From Theropithecus gelada (lineage: Eukaryota; Chordata; Mammalia; Primates; Cercopithecidae): a stretch of 64,000 bases of DNA. Where the stretch lies: assembly GCF_003255815.1 (NCBI RefSeq), contig NC_037682.1, positions 4,838,030 through 4,902,029 on the forward strand, given 5' to 3'. Under the pieces are notes generated by a model that saw nothing but the letters and a program-made list of their open reading frames with translations, was not told the origin of the DNA and did not search any database. Positions 44,261-56,283 of this stretch are shown here, piece after piece. How positions within the stretch are numbered: position 1 is the stretch's first letter; each line of letters begins with the position of its first letter. The position numbers and the translations under genes are program-made.

Positions 44261-46967
44261 CCTGCGGGCCCCTCCAAGTTTTATTTTTATCCGGGGAAAG
44301 TGCCCCTTTGGATATTTTGAGGGTTTTCATACCGGGTATGAAAGGGGGGAACGTTCAGTATGGCTCCACCTGAAATAAAGTCCCTGCGTGGCAGGCGCTT
44401 CTGTGGCGGGTCACCTCCGCCTCCGGGGGAGCGAAGCTTCTGAGCCTGGAGTCTGGATCTCTGCCCCTTTCCCTCCACCCTGGCAAACTCCTGCTGTCAG
44501 TCAGCGCTCACCTCCTCCGGGGAGCTTGCCTGATTCCTGCCGACCCGCCCCCTCCAGCTGCCCGCGCTCCTGGGGGAGTCTCCCCCAGGGCAGTCATCTC
44601 TCTGGAGCCCACTGATGTTCTGGTGTCCCCCCAGTTTACGGAGCGCTTACTGTTCTGTGCCCAGGCGCGTGCGGCGTCCCTGATGCAGGGCGTGAGTGTG
44701 TATCATCTCATTTAACCCTGCACCTGCAGGGTTGGAATGCGGGTCCTCATTTTGCAGAGGACACCCAGGCTCAGGAAGGCCAAGGACCAGTCCCCATCCT
44801 CTGAGGTGGGGCGGGCGGGGCTCCTGCAGAGCTTTCCCCACTGCTGGGCGAGGCTGTCCTGCTTTCTGGAGGGGCAGGGGAGTGGGGTGGGATGGTGGCT
44901 TTGATCTCTCTCACCCCCGGACCTAGCAGGAGTCTGGCACACTGCAGATCTTCAAGTCTTCTTCCCCTAAGGAGAATAAGGCAGGTCCCCAGGGGACAGC
45001 CACACTCAGGTGAAGCCCCAGGGGCCATGCTGGCAACCACATCCGGTGGAAATAAAGTGTCCCTCTGCCTCTGACATCCTATGAGTTCTTCATGGTGTGC
45101 ATCAGAAAGCACCTCCTGCAGGAAGTCCTGCTGGATTCTCCCCCACTGTCCCCTTCCCACCCAAATACGCAGGCCTTCCTCTCTACCCAAAGAACCTGCC
45201 TGAACCTCAACGAGCACTTCATTTATTCCGTCTCATTTTACAGTGGGTTGTCTACCAGGTTCACACAGCCAGTGCTCAATAATTGCTTGTTAAATGGTCA
45301 CTTGGGAACATTCAAGGCCTCCAGAAGTGATTAGAAAATTATCTTTCAAGGCCACAATGTCGTCAGCATGCCATGGTTCCAAGCATGGAATCTGGAGTCA
45401 GCTAGGATGGGGTTGGGGTCTAGCTCCAGCTCTGGCACCTTCCAGCCTTGTGACCTTGTGACCTTGTGCCAGCCTCCTTGGCCTCAGAACCTCCTGGGCC
45501 TCAGAGCCTCCGCCTTCTCATGGGAGTCTCCAGTGTGCCTGAAGCTGCCAGGCTCGGCAGTGGTGACTGCTGTCACCACTACTATCATCTTGTCATGACC
45601 TCCCCTTTCCTGGTGCCTCAGTGGGACTCCCTGCTTTAGGTACAAGTCCGTGACTTCCTTGAACTTGGGGCAGTGCAGGAAGGCTATTCGGTTCTCAGGC
45701 TGGTGGTGCCAACGGGCGCTGAGTGGCCCTAAAGGACCCTTTGTCTGCACCTTGGACAGTGAGAGAGGGTTTGGAGAAGTGCCCCAGGCTGGCCAAATCC
45801 ATACCAGGAACAGTGCTCCACAGCCTCTACCCCTAAAAGTTCAAGTGTCCAGGGCTGGGAGAATCCCACACGCACGTACAGAGAATTATGTAATTCCATC
45901 CGCTTATCCTTGTTGGTAAACAACCAACATTGTGTAATACTAATGTACTGTCTTTTCACATTTATGTTCGAATGGCAAAGGACCTTCCAGAGCTCTACGA
46001 AGCACAGTTTGCCGCAAAAAAAAAAAAAAAGTTAAAATATGCTTGGCCAAATCTGGACACACTGGTGTTCCCAAAGGTTTGGGAAGTGACACTTCTGGCC
46101 CCAGAGGGCTCTGGGGCTCGGGGGCTGCCTGCTGAGGGGCCATCTCCTAGGCAGGGTGGCCCCACCCTCTCCCCCACAGCACCACTTGTGGCTTTACTCA
46201 AGCAACAGTGCTTAACCTCTCTGGTTTCTGTGATTTAGACTGTAGCCAGGCTCAAGGCATCGGCTTGCCTCTAAGACTCCACTTTCTTTGCTATTGCCAG
46301 TATGTTTCTTTTTTTCTCTCCAGTATCCCCGCATTCTGTTTCCTCTCGCCCCTCCCCCAAGTCTTCCGAGGTGGACAGTGTGGACACGCCACAGACAAGG
46401 GCAGAGAAAATGCAGTGTGGCCTCTGAGCAGCAAGGGCCGGAGAGGACCAGTTCTGCCTCCAGGCCTCTCGTGGCCTTTGCCGGGGGTTTGTGGGTCTAG
46501 GGACTTCAGAGACCGACACAAAGTAAAAACAATAGTCCCCCAAAATAGGAGTGGGAAAATAATTCCTGTAAGTGGAGATATCTCCCAAGCCAGGACAAGT
46601 TTACAGGGTCCTTTTTGTTCCACAGATGGTTCCCTTGTCTAGTTCCCTGTCCCCGCCTGTGTCCCATGGGTCATTTTGTTGGGATTCTCTCTCCACTCCA
46701 GTCACTAGTTGCTTATACGTGGGGCCTCTCCATAAACTGCTGCACTCAGTTTTCTTTTTGTCTCAGTGATTTTCATCACTAAAACCCTACAGGTACAGAT
46801 TTAGCGGGCAGAGGATTAATTCCCTGCTCATGAATTAGTAAAACACGCTGTAATTTGTCTAGATGGTGCATTTCGTTATGGGAAGCTCCAGGCTTCCCAG
46901 TTGGCCTGTTTGGCCACAGTGTTGCCCTTCAGTGTCATTTGATGGCATGCGCCAACTGATACAGGTG
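44261..46967. other. Upstream flank of ANO1, no gene seen
   Basis: Beyond the CpG island there is a MIR-like stretch (44635-44790), L2/MIR-like scraps (44480-44640, 45100-45320, 45380-45480) and an A15 run at 46017-46031. No coding pattern is supported. Confidence 0.7.
44635..44790 (+). repeat. MIR fragment
   Basis: The stretch gagcgcttactgttctgtgc ... gtatcatctcatttaaccct ... tcctcattttgcagaggaca is MIR. Confidence 0.7.
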
Positions 46968-46994
46968 TCTTTGCTGACCATTTTTTTTTTTTTT

Positions 46995-47099
46995 AAATAT
47001 GGAACGCTTCACGAATTTGCGGGTCATCCTTGCGTGGGGGCTATGCTAATCTTCTGTGTATCGTTCCAATTTTAGTGTATGTGCCGCCAAAGCGAGCAC
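46995..47099 (-). pseudogene. Retroposed U6 snRNA pseudogene
   Basis: On the minus strand it starts GTGCTCGCTTTGGCGGCACA and runs through CTAAAATTGGAACGATACA, GAAGATTAGCATAGCCCCCA and TTCGTGAAGCGTTCCATATT. That is the whole of U6, with a handful of substitutions (for example G for A in the AGCACAT region and CCCCA for CCCTG). A poly(A) tail follows (T-run 46981-46994), and the 10-bp repeat CTTTGCTGAC lies at 46969-46978 and 47099-47108. The poly(A) and TSD show insertion by L1 machinery. There is no reason to think it is transcribed. Confidence 0.95.
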
Positions 47100-47609
47100 T
47101 TTGCTGACGTTTTAATAGTCACCGAGGATACAAGCATCAGGTGACGAGGAGCGCAGACCGACAAAGCTGTTAGGAGGGTGGCTTCCTGGTAGGAGGCAGC
47201 ACAGGGAGCCCTTTTCAATGGTATTTTATTTCCATCCCGTTGGCATTGCCCACAGGGAAGAATACCTCAGAGCACTGGCCAAGCTGTCTGCAACTCAGTG
47301 GGAAGTCCAACATACCAAACTTTACAAAAGGAGGCAGAGCGAGGTGCCCCAAATGATGGAGATGCAGGGACTGGTTACTGAGACCACAGGCCGGAACAGG
47401 AACCTCACTCCCCATTAACCAACCCCATGGCCTTGGTTTGCGTCGATTTCCTCTTTTGTAAAGTGAGGCATGAAGTGTCTCCCTCTGGATGGTGGGCGAG
47501 GACCAAGAGGCCTGGCGCCTGGCCATGGTGAGTCCAAGCCAGGGATGCAAATGCCTCTTCTAATAAAGGAGCTCTAGGGTGGGACACAGTGGGTGTCCCA
47601 GCATGTGGA

Positions 47610-47815
47610 TGTGTGGGGCCAGATCATCCTCTGCGGTGGGAACTGTCTTGTGCAGTGTGGGACATTTTGCAGGCTCCCTGGTGGCCTCTACCCACCCACA
47701 AGATGCCAGCAGCACCCTCTGCCTCCAGCCCCAGTGTGACAACTAAAAATGTTTCTTGGTGTTGTCAAATATCCTCCAGGGGACAAAACCAGCCCCAGTT
47801 GAGCACCACTGCTCT
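47610..47815 (-). mobile_element. MER5-like DNA transposon (hAT-Charlie)
   Basis: The stretch ggtggcctctacccacccac ... gtgtgacaactaaaaatgtt ... tgtcaaatatcctccagggg ... ccagttgagcaccactgct is the MER5 consensus in reverse. Confidence 0.75.
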
Positions 47816-47844
47816 CAGGTTTCTCAGCAGCCCTCCCCTGCACT

Positions 47845-47990
47845 GTCACCTGGACCTGGGAGGCCAGCGTTATCAGTCCCCATTTCACAGGTGCGCACAC
47901 CTGGAGCAGTGATGTACTTGGCTTAAGGTCAGGCAAGAGAGCAAACTTGGCTTTTAATCTAGCTCTCCTGATCCCCACCCCTCAAATCAG
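47845..47990 (+). repeat. MIR fragment
   Basis: The stretch tatcagtccccatttcacag ... gtacttggcttaaggtcagg ... ctagctctcctgatcc is the 3' part of MIR. Confidence 0.6.
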
Positions 47991-48959
47991 AGCTCACTCC
48001 ATGAATTCAACGCACACCTAGAATTAGAGAGGTGGCAGGAAGGAGATTGGGTTTCTTTTTACAAAATAGAAATACGCAGGTGCCCAGGGTTGCTCTCCAT
48101 TGGTAGTGGTGGTGGCACCCGCACAGCCCGGGTGCACTGAGCCTGCCCTGGCCCTCGATTGGCCCAGTACAAATCTCTGCATTCAGAGGGGTTTAATAAG
48201 TGCTGTTGACTCACGAGCAGCCCAGGGGAGGAAAAGGAGCATGGAAGGAGTGAGCAGTCATGACTCAGGGCCATTGTGAGCACCAACGGCCACCCGTCCC
48301 ACTCCCCACCAGCCCTGTGCTGCTGGACAACCCGCGTAGGACAGAAACAGAGGCCAAACAGGTAAATGATATCACCTCCTAAAAGCAACTTGGGCTGTAA
48401 TTACCCCGGGGAAGACGTGCCTGGGGAATTTACAACTGAGATACGGTGGGCGGGAGACGGGTCACTGTCATTTCCTTCCCTTGCATGATGTCAGTGCCCA
48501 AGCAGAGGCCGGCCAACCGCAGCATGACGGCGGGACTCCACGGGCTCGGAAACTGCCGGCCGAAGCTCGGAAACGCAGCCAAAGCATGAAGTTCTGCCTG
48601 GGGCGGAGGGGAGGGTGTGGATTTTTTTTTTTTTTTTTTCTTCAACAGAATTCATGGACATCCAGTTTCCATAGGAGGGTTTTCAGATTCATAATGTGTT
48701 TTGTGAACCCAAGGCCTGCCTTCTGAGAATCCCAAGAGCTTTAAAACTTACCTGGGGTAGCTGAGAGCCTGGCCAGGCCACCTTCACCTGGAAGCCTTTC
48801 TGGTCCAGCTCAGATGGCATCCCTCACCTCTGCTCCTTCCATCCTTGGCTTCAGCCACTCATGTTCCCTTCTGCCCACCATCCTCAGTTTTTCGGGCTTC
48901 ATTTCTGTGCTTTTTACTCTCCTTCCCATCCTTGGCACACTATGGATTTTCCCCATTTA

Positions 48960-49045
48960 TGTTTATTTATTTAACAAGCAGCTGCTCAGCGCTTACTACA
49001 GCCAGCCCTGTGCTAAGCTCTTTACAAATGTTAAGTCGCCCTGTT
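48960..49045 (+). repeat. MIR-like fragment
   Basis: The stretch cagctgctcagcgcttacta followed by agccctgtgctaagctcttt matches the MIR 5' core. Confidence 0.55.
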
Positions 49046-50371
49046 AGGGTGATTACAGTCATCTGCAAGTGCATTCACACAGACAACCTCCTCCTGTGTC
49101 CTTTCTCAGGAGGTGTGGGAAGAAGTGTAGACGAAATCTTAAACAGCTGCTTCCTCCCCAGGGACTCTGCAGGAGGCACAGCCTTCCTCCCCAGGATGAT
49201 GGGTGCATTGCCATCAGAAACCCTGCCGTGGGGGACAGGGTGGGACTCCCTGCAGCAGGACAGCACCTGCCCACCCTGCCAAACAGAGCACCTAGCTGCC
49301 CGCCACTGGTTCAATTCTTCTTCCCAGGGCTTGAAAGAAGAAAAGTTCCAGATTGCCTGGCAATTTCCTTTCACCAGCGTACTTTCCGAGAGTAACGAAC
49401 CTCCCCCTCACAGAGGTGGGCGGCCTCTGTCTGAGCTCGTGCCACTCCAGAGAGACGAGGCTGACCCTTATGGCTTCCTCTGAGCCCCTGCCCCGATTGT
49501 GTATTTTCTCCCTAGATACGATGCAGCTTCTGATAGAGAAGGACAAGTCCTGGTTCTCCTGTCCTCTGGCCTGAGGGGCTGAAGGTGACTTGAGGTTCCA
49601 AGGCCGTGGAGCTGGGACATGGATTGGCACCCCTGCACTGTTGAGAGTACACGAACCCCGTGAGAGCTGCTCTCAGCCACAGACTTACCCCTGCACCTTC
49701 CATGGGCTGTGTGCCGGGCGTGAGCGCACCAAACCTGCATCACTCCCCTGGTGTCAGTGACCCGCCCAAGGCCCTGATTTCCCTAAAGACCCATGTCTAA
49801 GGCCTGAGATGGATCCTAATGTTGCAGGCACTGGCTGCGGCAAGCGTCTCACTCTGGAGCGAATCCTCTGGGGTCTCATCACACCCTCCCCTCCCCGAAG
49901 TCAAGGAAGCCACAGCTCCAGGGCCGACTGTGAGCCTCAGTTATCTTTATAGGAGATCCTGACGCCTTCCTAGGAAACCCTATGGTTGGAACAAAAGATG
50001 TTCCAGAATTTTGTTATGCCATGCATGGCCTTTTGTTTGAACCCTTGCTGTTCATTTCATTGTGCCTTCACGTATATATCATTTGGTGCCAAACTTCTGT
50101 TTTGTGTCAAGGCCTCTGCCAGGCTGGGGGTCTCTGTCCTGCAACTGAACTTCCAGGCTGCAGGTTTCTCTTGGGGGGATACTGTGTGTGACAACCGCTG
50201 GCTGTACACCCTGGGCCCCAGGTTTGTGGGAGAAATGAATGGGAAAATGAGCCAGGAGCATCACCAGTTAGTGGAGGAATCGTCCCAACCCTGCACTGGG
50301 GAATCAGAACCTTGAAGGCCCTCTGGGTTTGGCGTGGGAGACGTCGTCCTCCCGATGCAATGTTTCTGTAC

Positions 50372-50412
50372 AATAAAGGAGTGCGTTACTGGGCCCTGTG
50401 GAGCGTGTGTCA
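50372..50412 (+). terminator. Candidate polyadenylation signal
   Basis: AATAAA at 50372-50377 is followed about 20 bases later by a GT-rich stretch (tgtggagcgtgtgtc). This is the layout of a functional poly(A) site on the plus strand, but no upstream exon is identified. Confidence 0.25.
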
Positions 50413-50484
50413 TTGGGATATTCTACTACCCACGCTAACAAGGGTAAAAATAATCAGGGGAAATCAATAATCTATGGTATGTAA

Positions 50485-50965
50485 CCTATTATACATAGAA
50501 TATCATTTCAACATGTCCTCAATATAAAAGTTCCTGGCCAGCCCCATGGTGGCTCACACTTGTAATCCCAGCACTTTGAGAGGCTAAAGTGGAGGATCAC
50601 TTGAGGCCAGGAGTCAGAGACCAGCCTGGGCAACACAGTCAGATCCCATTTCTAAAAAAGAAAAAACAAAAATGAGCCAGGCATGGCGGTGCCTGCCTGT
50701 AATCCCAGCTACTTGGGAAATTGAGGTGGGAAGATTGCCTAAGCCCAGAAGTTTGAGGCTGCAGCGAGCTATGATTGCACCAATGCACTCCAGCCTGGGT
50801 GACAGAGTGAGACCCTGTCTCAAAAACAAAAAAAAAAGTTATTAATCAGACCTTGGACATTCTCTCTTTTCCAACTACATATTTGAAATCTGGTATGTGA
50901 ATGTTATTTTACGGCACATCTCAGTTCAGAAAAGCCACCGTTCCAGGGCTGAAAGCCACATGTGG
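50485..50965 (+). mobile_element. hAT-type (MER1-group-like) DNA-transposon fossil split by an Alu
   Basis: The stretch aatatcatttcaacatgtcc and tcaatataaaagtt, then after the Alu attaatcagaccttggacat ... ttgaaatctggtatgtgaat ... gcacatctcagttc, match an old AT-rich hAT-Charlie-type element. The family name is uncertain. Confidence 0.55.
50532..50832 (+). mobile_element. Old Alu (J-type)
   Basis: Strongly diverged from the young consensus (gccccatggtggctcacact ... gcagcgagctatgattgcac), with J-type features such as tgaggctgcagcgagctatg. The flanks AAAAGTT/AAAAAGTT fit a TSD within the surrounding transposon. Confidence 0.88.
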
Positions 50966-51780
50966 AAAGGAACAATGAGCCTGGACTGCTTAGCTACAGA
51001 GCCTTTTCTTATTGTTTAAGGAACACTATATTGGATGGCTTTTATTTTCCGCCTTGTCATTTCCTGTTTTTTAAGATTTCTGCAGTGACATGGAATAGGT
51101 TGATAGGTAGGAAAAGGGTGACAATCATTTAAGGGACTGATACACTTTGTAACCTGTGGACTCATATTGGACCCTTTCACTATTCAGGGAAAAATAGTTG
51201 AACAGCTTTTTCTCTGTACAGCACACATGCAGAGAAACCGACCTTTGCCCCAAGGCCAATCACAGCACATTCCTGAAATAATATGACAGAGTAGCCTTTA
51301 ATTACAAAACGTATCTGATGACAGAGCTGGTCACACAGGTGTTCAATTGAAGAAGCCGAGAGAGCTCCCTATTTCACACCAGAAAGAGACCCAGGAGGAC
51401 ACCCGGGGGCACCCTCCCAGGGATCCTACCATGTAGTGCTCCCAGTACATGGGCCATCTACCTTGCCAGGTGGAAGCGATGAGGTTGGGTAAGAGATCTG
51501 AGGCAGGGGCTGACAGCGCTGGGGAGCAAGGGACTGACCCAGATGCCCTCCAGGAGAGGTCCTGGGCAGGGGTTCCAGGACTCCGCCTTGGCAGGTACCC
51601 CTGAAGGAGATGCTCGGGCCCCTTCCTCTGGCTTTTCCGCTAGAGCGAGGGGTTCATTCAGCCACATACTCATTCATTCGCTCAACTGTTTGTCCACTCA
51701 TCCACCTGCTCACTCGCTCATTGGCTCACCCCGTTCCCCACTTACTTACCCACTCACCAGGCACTCACGATTCATTTATT
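50966..51780. other. Unassigned stretch with CACTCATT-like degenerate repeats at its end
   Basis: From about 51650 to 51780 the sequence is a degenerate series of actcattc, cactcgctc and cccactcac motifs. The rest shows nothing I can name. Confidence 0.6.
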
Positions 51781-51782
51781 CA

Positions 51783-52053
51783 CTTGGAGTTTCACTCTGT
51801 TGCCCAGGCTGGAGTGCACTGGCATGATCTTGGCTCACTGCAACCTCTGCCTCCTGGGTTCAAGCCGTTCTCCCGTCTCAGCCTTCCAAGTAGCTGGGAT
51901 TACAGGCACCCGTCACGGCTAACTTTTGTATTATTAGTAGAGACGGAGATTTACCATGTTGGTCAGGCTGGTCTTGAACTCCTGACCTCAGGTGATCCGC
52001 CCACCTCGGTCTCCCACAGTGCTGGGATCACTGGCGTGAGCCACGGTGCCCTG
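51783..52053 (-). mobile_element. Alu without a clear poly(A)
   Basis: Reverse-complement Alu from ttggagtttcactctgttgc to gccacggtgccctgcc. No T-run precedes it, so the tail has been lost or converted into the flanking ATTC-like sequence. Confidence 0.88.
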
Positions 52054-54126
52054 CCTCGTTCACTCATTCTTTTATACCTCTACCTCCTCAAACCCCTTCC
52101 CAACTTTGTACTTCTCCATAGAATCTGCCACCCTTTATCTGCAGAGGAATTCGCTTCATCATCTTGCTTTCCTTCCACCTCCCCTCACCCTCCTTGGCTA
52201 GAATGGCGGCGCCAGGCGATTTTGTCATAATTTGATGGCTCATATTCATGCCTGAAAATGACATGAGCCATGGAGACCTAGAAAAATGCACAGAATCGAG
52301 CCAGCTGTCCAACAAAGTTGGGCCCCAAGGCATTGACTCTTAAAACGTAAGGAGGGGAGAGCGTGAGACAGAGTAGCCTTTGTGACAGACAGTGGCCGCC
52401 TGTCTTTGCAAAATGCATTAGTGGCCAACAGCAAATTAATCAAGTCGTTTCAATCCCTTTGCTTATGTAGACAAAATCCAAAGATCTGTGTCCTATAGAG
52501 TTGGTAAGTACATGCATGCACACACTTGCACACATACACATACGACAACTCATCCATGAAGCGTTAAAAATGACCCAACATGGGACCTCCTTCCCAATGG
52601 CATGCATAATTAGTGGTTCCAGTGTCCATCCAGAAGCTCTTCCTGAATGCAGATATTTAAGATGTTTAAGCTCATCACAGCCCGGATCCTCCAAGACACA
52701 TAGTCATACAGAGCCCAGGGGCCACAGGGCTGCCTGCCCTGCCCTCTAACGTAGATTACCATTTTCCAAAAGCTATTCCCAAGACTCAGCGTCCCTGCTT
52801 CTTAAGCATGAATGATTACGTCTGAAATCAGGCTTTCTGAAAAATCAAGCATCCTCCTCCCGCTTTAAGCTCATCACAGCCCAGATCTTCCACGTTAAAC
52901 AGATCTCAAATCTGTTCAGCTTGGGGACTAAACAGAGGGGGGCAGTTTTCCCTTAGATAACCACTGGGACAGCCCCTACCTGCCTTCCCACCACTTCAGA
53001 ACAGTTGGAGGAGCGGGCTGGGGAAAGAGTGGGGGGTGTGCCAGGGATAGAGCCCCTTACCGTGGAGCAGACATAGGCTAACTGCATCCTCCTCCCAGGG
53101 GTTAACTGTATTCTCTGGGGCTGGACTTCAAGTTTTCTGGGAGCTGTGACCCTCCCTCCCTCCTGGCTCGCTCATATTTCCGAGATTTCTGCTAAGAAAC
53201 CACCTTTCCAGGGTCTGCCCTGGCCCTGCTCCCAGCCCCTTCCTCTGCTTCCCCGCATCTGTTATCTGACAGCTTATTATTCTCCCTGTACCAGGAAAGC
53301 AGGGACCGTTGTTTTTTTCTCTATATATTATCAGGACCTAGCAGAGCCCGGCACACAGTAGGTATGCAAAGTATCCTTTGAAAGGATGAGCAAATGAGAG
53401 AATGTCCTTCGTTGGTGTCCACAGATTCTAGCATCCGCCTAGTGGAGGACAATGAAGAGTTTACCCACATGGCGATTTTTACCCGACTCAACCAACCCCA
53501 GCACGGACACTTGCTTCTTAAAGAGAGGCTGTGGAATCTTCACAAACAGGTTCTCCCTAGGGGCAAGGATGGAGTTGTTGTCTTAACATTTTCCGGCTGG
53601 TGGAGCTGCCGGGGAAAGCTGCTGAGGCCACTGCCACCCGCCACAAAAGCCCCATTGAGAGTTGGGCCTTCTCCAACGTGAGGACTCCTGTCGGGGGAGG
53701 AGGTGGGCTGGGTTTTCCTGGCAGGAGTGTGCCCCCTCCACAGGGGAAATCAGTGTATTTATTAAGGTCCCCCTATGTGTTAAGCTGTGAGCCCTGGGCA
53801 CAGACCCACAGGTGTGGGGCTGATAGTCGGCCAGGAAGTCAGAAATCTGACAGCCACAGAAAAATGCCGAAGGACCGGGGGGAGGAAAGGTCACGGTCGA
53901 TTCCGGAAGGCTTTGCACAGGGAGTGGCTTCTCAGCTCAATCCTAAAGGGTCACTGGGAACTAGGAAGATGAAGAGGAGCGGTCAACTGCCCCAAGCCAG
54001 AGTCAGGGGTCGGGAGGCCTGGAGGGATAGGAAGGCTGGGAAGGGCCTTGGGGCTGCCTATGCATCCACCGGGTGCCTGAGAACATCTTCTCAAGGTTCC
54101 GAGGCACTGGGGAAGAAGCAGCCAGC
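52054..54126. other. Intergenic stretch, no gene seen
   Basis: A short direct repeat (tttaagctcatcacagccc at 52665 and 52864) and an L2/MIR-like end near 53330-53400 are the only recognisable items. Confidence 0.6.
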
Positions 54127-54137
54127 AAAACACGCAC

Positions 54138-54431
54138 AGGCCGGGTTCTGTGGTTCATGCCTGTAATCCCAACACTTTGGGAGGCCGAGGCGGATGGATC
54201 ACTTGAGGTCAGGAGTTCAAGACCAGCCTGGCCAACACGGTGAAATCCTCTCTCTACTAAAAATACAAAAATTAGCCAGGCATGGTGGCAGGCACCTGTA
54301 ATCCAAGCTATTCGGGAGACTGAGGCAGGAGAATTGCTTAAACCCAGGGTGCGGAAGTTGCAGTGAGCCGAGATTGCGCCACTGCACTCCAGCCTGGGCA
54401 ACAGAGGGAGACTCCTTCTCAAAAATAAAAC

Positions 54432-54458
<27 letters not shown>
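54138..54458 (+). mobile_element. Alu, full length
   Basis: It starts aggccgggttctgtggttca and ends with a tail of AAAAT/AAAT repeats. The TSD AAAACACGCAC (54127-54137) and AAAACATGCAC (54459-54469) differ at one base. Confidence 0.93.
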
Positions 54459-54462
<4 letters not shown>

Positions 54463-54469
54463 CATGCAC

Positions 54470-55637
54470 GATTCCTTGTCCCCTTGGAGCTGCTGTCCAG
54501 CGAGGGAGGAGCAGGCAGACCATCGACAAGACAGAAGTGAGTGACACGCACGTGGGATGCTCAGAGGTGGTTAAGCCCCACGGCGTAGAGGGGTTTGGAT
54601 GTGACTGGAGGGTGGGGACGGCGGCTTCTCATGGTGGCCAGTCGAGACCTTGCTCTGTGGGGGGCCCTTCACGGCTGCTTGGTATAAGGAAACTTTGGGA
54701 AGACTTAGACAACCAGGTTCCATTTTTATGCAAATGAAAGGACTTTTGGTCACGTGAGTTAGGAAAACAGCAGTGCCCATCATGGCCCCCGGACACCCTG
54801 GACAAACTGGCCTCCCCGTTGGGGGGTTGCTTTTGCAAGTTTATTTTGGACCCCTTTGCATGGCCCTGGGAGTGGGGACAGGCACTTCCTTGGCTGGACT
54901 TGTGGCATCCATGAGGCCGGCTGGCAGCGTCCGGGCCGGGGCAGAGTGTCCCTCCCGGGGCTGACTGGTCTATAACTGCGGTCAGGCTGTGCCAGGACAG
55001 CCTCCGGGGTGCTTTACTCCACCGTGGAGTTCCAGTGCTGGGGCCGGCTGCATCCCTGCCGCTGACGGAGATCTAATCTCCACTGGAGACCACATGTCTC
55101 TCTGCTGTGCCGTCATTCAGGGAAGCCAAAGTCAGGGCTGCCACCTCCCTACCCCCGCCACCAAGTCACCAAGGAGAGGAGGACTCCATGTGCCCTCAAC
55201 ACACAGCAGGCGCTCGGCAAAAGTTTGTGTGGGGGATTGTCCCAGGAGACTGTTGGGCATGGCTGACTCATGTTTCAGAATGGAACTTTCTAGAGACTGA
55301 TGATGGGTGCCAGGCATAGGCCTCTTCCCCCTCTGTCCCTGCAACCCTGCAAGGTGTCCTTGGACAAGTCACGTGGGCTCTGGGACCCCGCCCCCCATTT
55401 CCACCTCAGTCCCATTTAGAAGACAGGCTGTCAGGATGTCGAGCGTGGGCCCAAAACACCAAGCAAAGGGTCCCTTGGGAATGCAAGCTCAGGGCCTGGG
55501 ACCATTAATGTCCACGAGGGCAGCTCGGCATCTGGCCCTCTGCTTGTAATTGCTGTTTATTGTCACAGCTGTCACAGATTTGGCCATCTGCTCCAGTGAC
55601 CTCCAAACCTGTCACTCATTCATTCACACAGTGGATA
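54470..55637. other. Intergenic stretch, nothing recognised
   Basis: I see no repeat or gene pattern here. Confidence 0.5.
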
Positions 55638-55677
55638 TTCATTCATTCATTCATTCATTCATTCATTCATTCATTCA
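55638..55677. repeat. (ATTC)n microsatellite
   Basis: Ten uninterrupted attc units. Confidence 0.97.
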
Positions 55678-55970
55678 GTGACAATTCTATGTGCCAGACA
55701 CAGAGCCGGGGCTGGGTCACGGAATAAACAGTGCAAACAAGTCCCTGCTCTACTCCCACAGAGCTACCTTCCGGGGGAAGGCAACCAAAACCAGAAGCCA
55801 GAAAGGCAAACAGATGCATGCACAGGAATATTAGATGGTGATGACCCCTGTGGAGGATGGAAGAAGGAAGAGGGGATGGTGGGCTAGCGAGTGTGGGGGC
55901 AGGTGTGGGGGGACACGACGTGGCTGGCTGTGGAAGGCCCTTCTGGGGAGGTGACATCTGAGCAGATATC

Positions 55971-56267
55971 TTTTTTTTTTTTTTTTTGAGTCAGAGTCTC
56001 GCTGTGTCGCCCAGGCTGGAGTGCAGTGGCGCAATCTCGGCTCACTGCAAGCTCCGCCTCCCGGGTCCACGCCATTCTCCCGCCTCAGCCTCCGAGTAGC
56101 TGGGACTACAGGCGCCCGCCACCACGCCCGGCTAGTTTTTTGTATTTTTAGTAGAGACGGGGTTTCACCGTGTTAGCCAGGATGGTCTCTATCTCCTGAC
56201 CTCGTGATCCACCCGCCTCGGCCTCCCAAAGTGCTGGGATTACAGGCTTGAGCCACCGCGCCCGGCG
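55971..56267 (-). mobile_element. AluY, young, with perfect TSD
   Basis: T-run, then the reverse complement of an AluY-like copy ending accgcgcccggc. The 14-bp repeat TCTGAGCAGATATC lies at 55957-55970 and again from 56268, identical in both places and followed by TT in each. High similarity to consensus and a perfect TSD suggest a recent insertion. Confidence 0.95.
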
Positions 56268-56283
56268 TCTGAGCAGATATCTT

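Larger units (their letters stand above)
47109..50480. other. Upstream intergenic stretch, no gene seen
   Basis: It holds a MER5-like element (47610-47815), MIR fragments (47840-47990 and 48965-49040) and a T18 run near 48622-48640. A polyadenylation-like signal occurs at 50372. No spliced coding pattern was found. Confidence 0.65.

Noticed and set aside
46017..46031. A15 run as a possible processed pseudogene tail
   Set aside because: No recognisable retroposed body and no convincing flanking repeat was found.
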